14,615 bases of DNA from Fibrobacter sp. (GTDB lineage: Bacteria; Fibrobacterota; Fibrobacteria; Fibrobacterales; Fibrobacteraceae), in NCBI GenBank assembly GCA_012515825.1, contig JAAYXQ010000241.1, positions 1 through 14,615 of the forward strand. Direction: 5' to 3'. A model generated the notes under the pieces. The model made no database searches. It worked only from the letters and a program-made list of their open reading frames with translations, and had not been told where the DNA came from. This document shows, piece by piece, positions 14,366 through 14,615 of the stretch; the stretch's first letter is position 1; each line of letters opens with the position of its first letter. The position numbers and the translations under genes were made by a program.

Positions 14366-14371
14366 ATTATA
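14366..14371 (-). promoter_or_regulatory. TATAAT box directly upstream of the TIGR02147 gene
   Basis: A perfect -10 hexamer on the - strand ends 8 bases before the ATG at 14357, so transcription would start about 1 to 3 bases before the start codon. No good -35 box is visible at 16-18 bases. The absence of any Shine-Dalgarno before this ATG agrees with a leaderless transcript. The surrounding sequence is AT-rich, which lowers confidence. Confidence 0.45.
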
Positions 14372-14519
14372 CTAAACTTAAATCCCTTATCCTATTCCTA
14401 AAGCAAAAAGGAGCCCTTTCGTTGTTCTTTGTTCAACACTTCTTTCAACATAAATCGTGAAATAAATCACTTCTCGTTTGAGATTATCTATGTTCTTAGT
14501 ATCCTAATATCCCAAAACC

Positions 14520-14562
14520 TATAAGCTCTATGCAGACCCCTGCTTAGAGCTTATACTTTTTT
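14520..14562 (+). terminator. Strong intrinsic terminator, + strand, without an obvious gene
   Basis: An 11-bp arm (14520-14530, TATAAGCTCTA) pairs with 14545-14555. After a T/T mismatch, GCAG (14532-14535) pairs with CTGC (14540-14543) around the loop ACCC. Six T follow at 14557-14562. On the - strand the stem is followed only by a short broken T run, so it reads mainly as a + strand terminator. No + strand gene lies to its left in this window. Confidence 0.75.
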
Positions 14563-14596
14563 AGCCCTTTTTGACGTTTTTTAACAAAAAAGGGCT
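14563..14596. repeat. Inverted repeat overlapping the two terminators
   Basis: AGCCCTTTTT (14563-14572) pairs perfectly with AAAAAGGGCT (14587-14596) around a 14-base AT-rich loop. It begins immediately after the T run of the + strand terminator, and its right arm overlaps the left arm of the next hairpin by four bases, so the two hairpins cannot form together. It may be only the pairing of back-to-back terminator tails. Confidence 0.6.
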
Positions 14597-14615
14597 CTTG
14601 TTTTTAGCAAGAGCC
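14586..14615 (-). terminator. Intrinsic terminator of a - strand gene beyond the right edge
   Basis: GGCTCTTG (14593-14600) pairs perfectly with CAAGAGCC (14608-14615) around a 7-base loop. Read on the - strand, the stem is followed by C and six T (14591-14586). The arm reaches the last base of the window, so it may be longer. It would end a leftward transcript coming from outside the window and isolate it from the TIGR02147 operon. Confidence 0.75.

Overview
The window looks like chromosomal core sequence from a Gram-negative bacterium, most likely a member of the Fibrobacterota (Fibrobacter-like). The evidence is a gene of the TIGR02147/DUF4423 family, first described as a Fibrobacter succinogenes paralogous family, immediately followed by an exported lipoprotein with a carboxypeptidase-regulatory-like domain and a C-terminal jelly-roll-like domain. 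An MlaE/MlaF/MlaD-type lipid transport cluster implies an outer membrane. Base composition is AT-rich by eye (roughly 40% GC), lower than I remember for F. succinogenes, so a less-studied gut or uncultured relative is possible. I see no rRNA, tRNA, CRISPR array, insertion sequence or phage gene.

Left arm (1-4406, + strand): a tightly packed operon. It holds the 3' two thirds of dxs (isoprenoid precursor synthesis), a SpoU/TrmH-type RNA 2'-O-methyltransferase with a striking 12-residue tandem-repeat basic N-terminal tail, pyrF (pyrimidine synthesis), and a membrane-anchored TPR-like protein. Genes overlap by ATGA or sit 2 to 20 bases apart.

Middle (11520 down to 4396, - strand): a long, almost gapless cistron series of hisE, hisG, an EAL-HDOD signalling protein, recR, engB, mlaE-like permease, mlaF-like ATPase, mlaD-like MCE protein and an exported TPR-like protein. 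Most junctions overlap or are under 10 bases. The exception is a 161-base gap between mlaF and mlaD, which contains a possible 45-codon ORF ending exactly at the mlaD start. This - strand series meets the + strand operon tail to tail, with the last two genes overlapping by 11 bases.

Right arm (14357 down to 11680, - strand): TIGR02147 protein, lipoprotein and a TrmB-like methyltransferase, again tightly coupled. Upstream is a 258-base intergenic region. It has a TATAAT box so close to the TIGR02147 start that the mRNA may be leaderless, and a cluster of three strong inverted repeats at 14520-14615. One of these reads as a + strand terminator with no + strand gene to serve, and one as a - strand terminator for a gene beyond the right edge.

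Most of the window is housekeeping. The parts most worth a second look are the TIGR02147/lipoprotein pair, the repeat-tailed methyltransferase, the mlaF-mlaD gap, the TPR partner in the Mla-type cluster, the non-canonical TrmB-like protein and the hairpin cluster.
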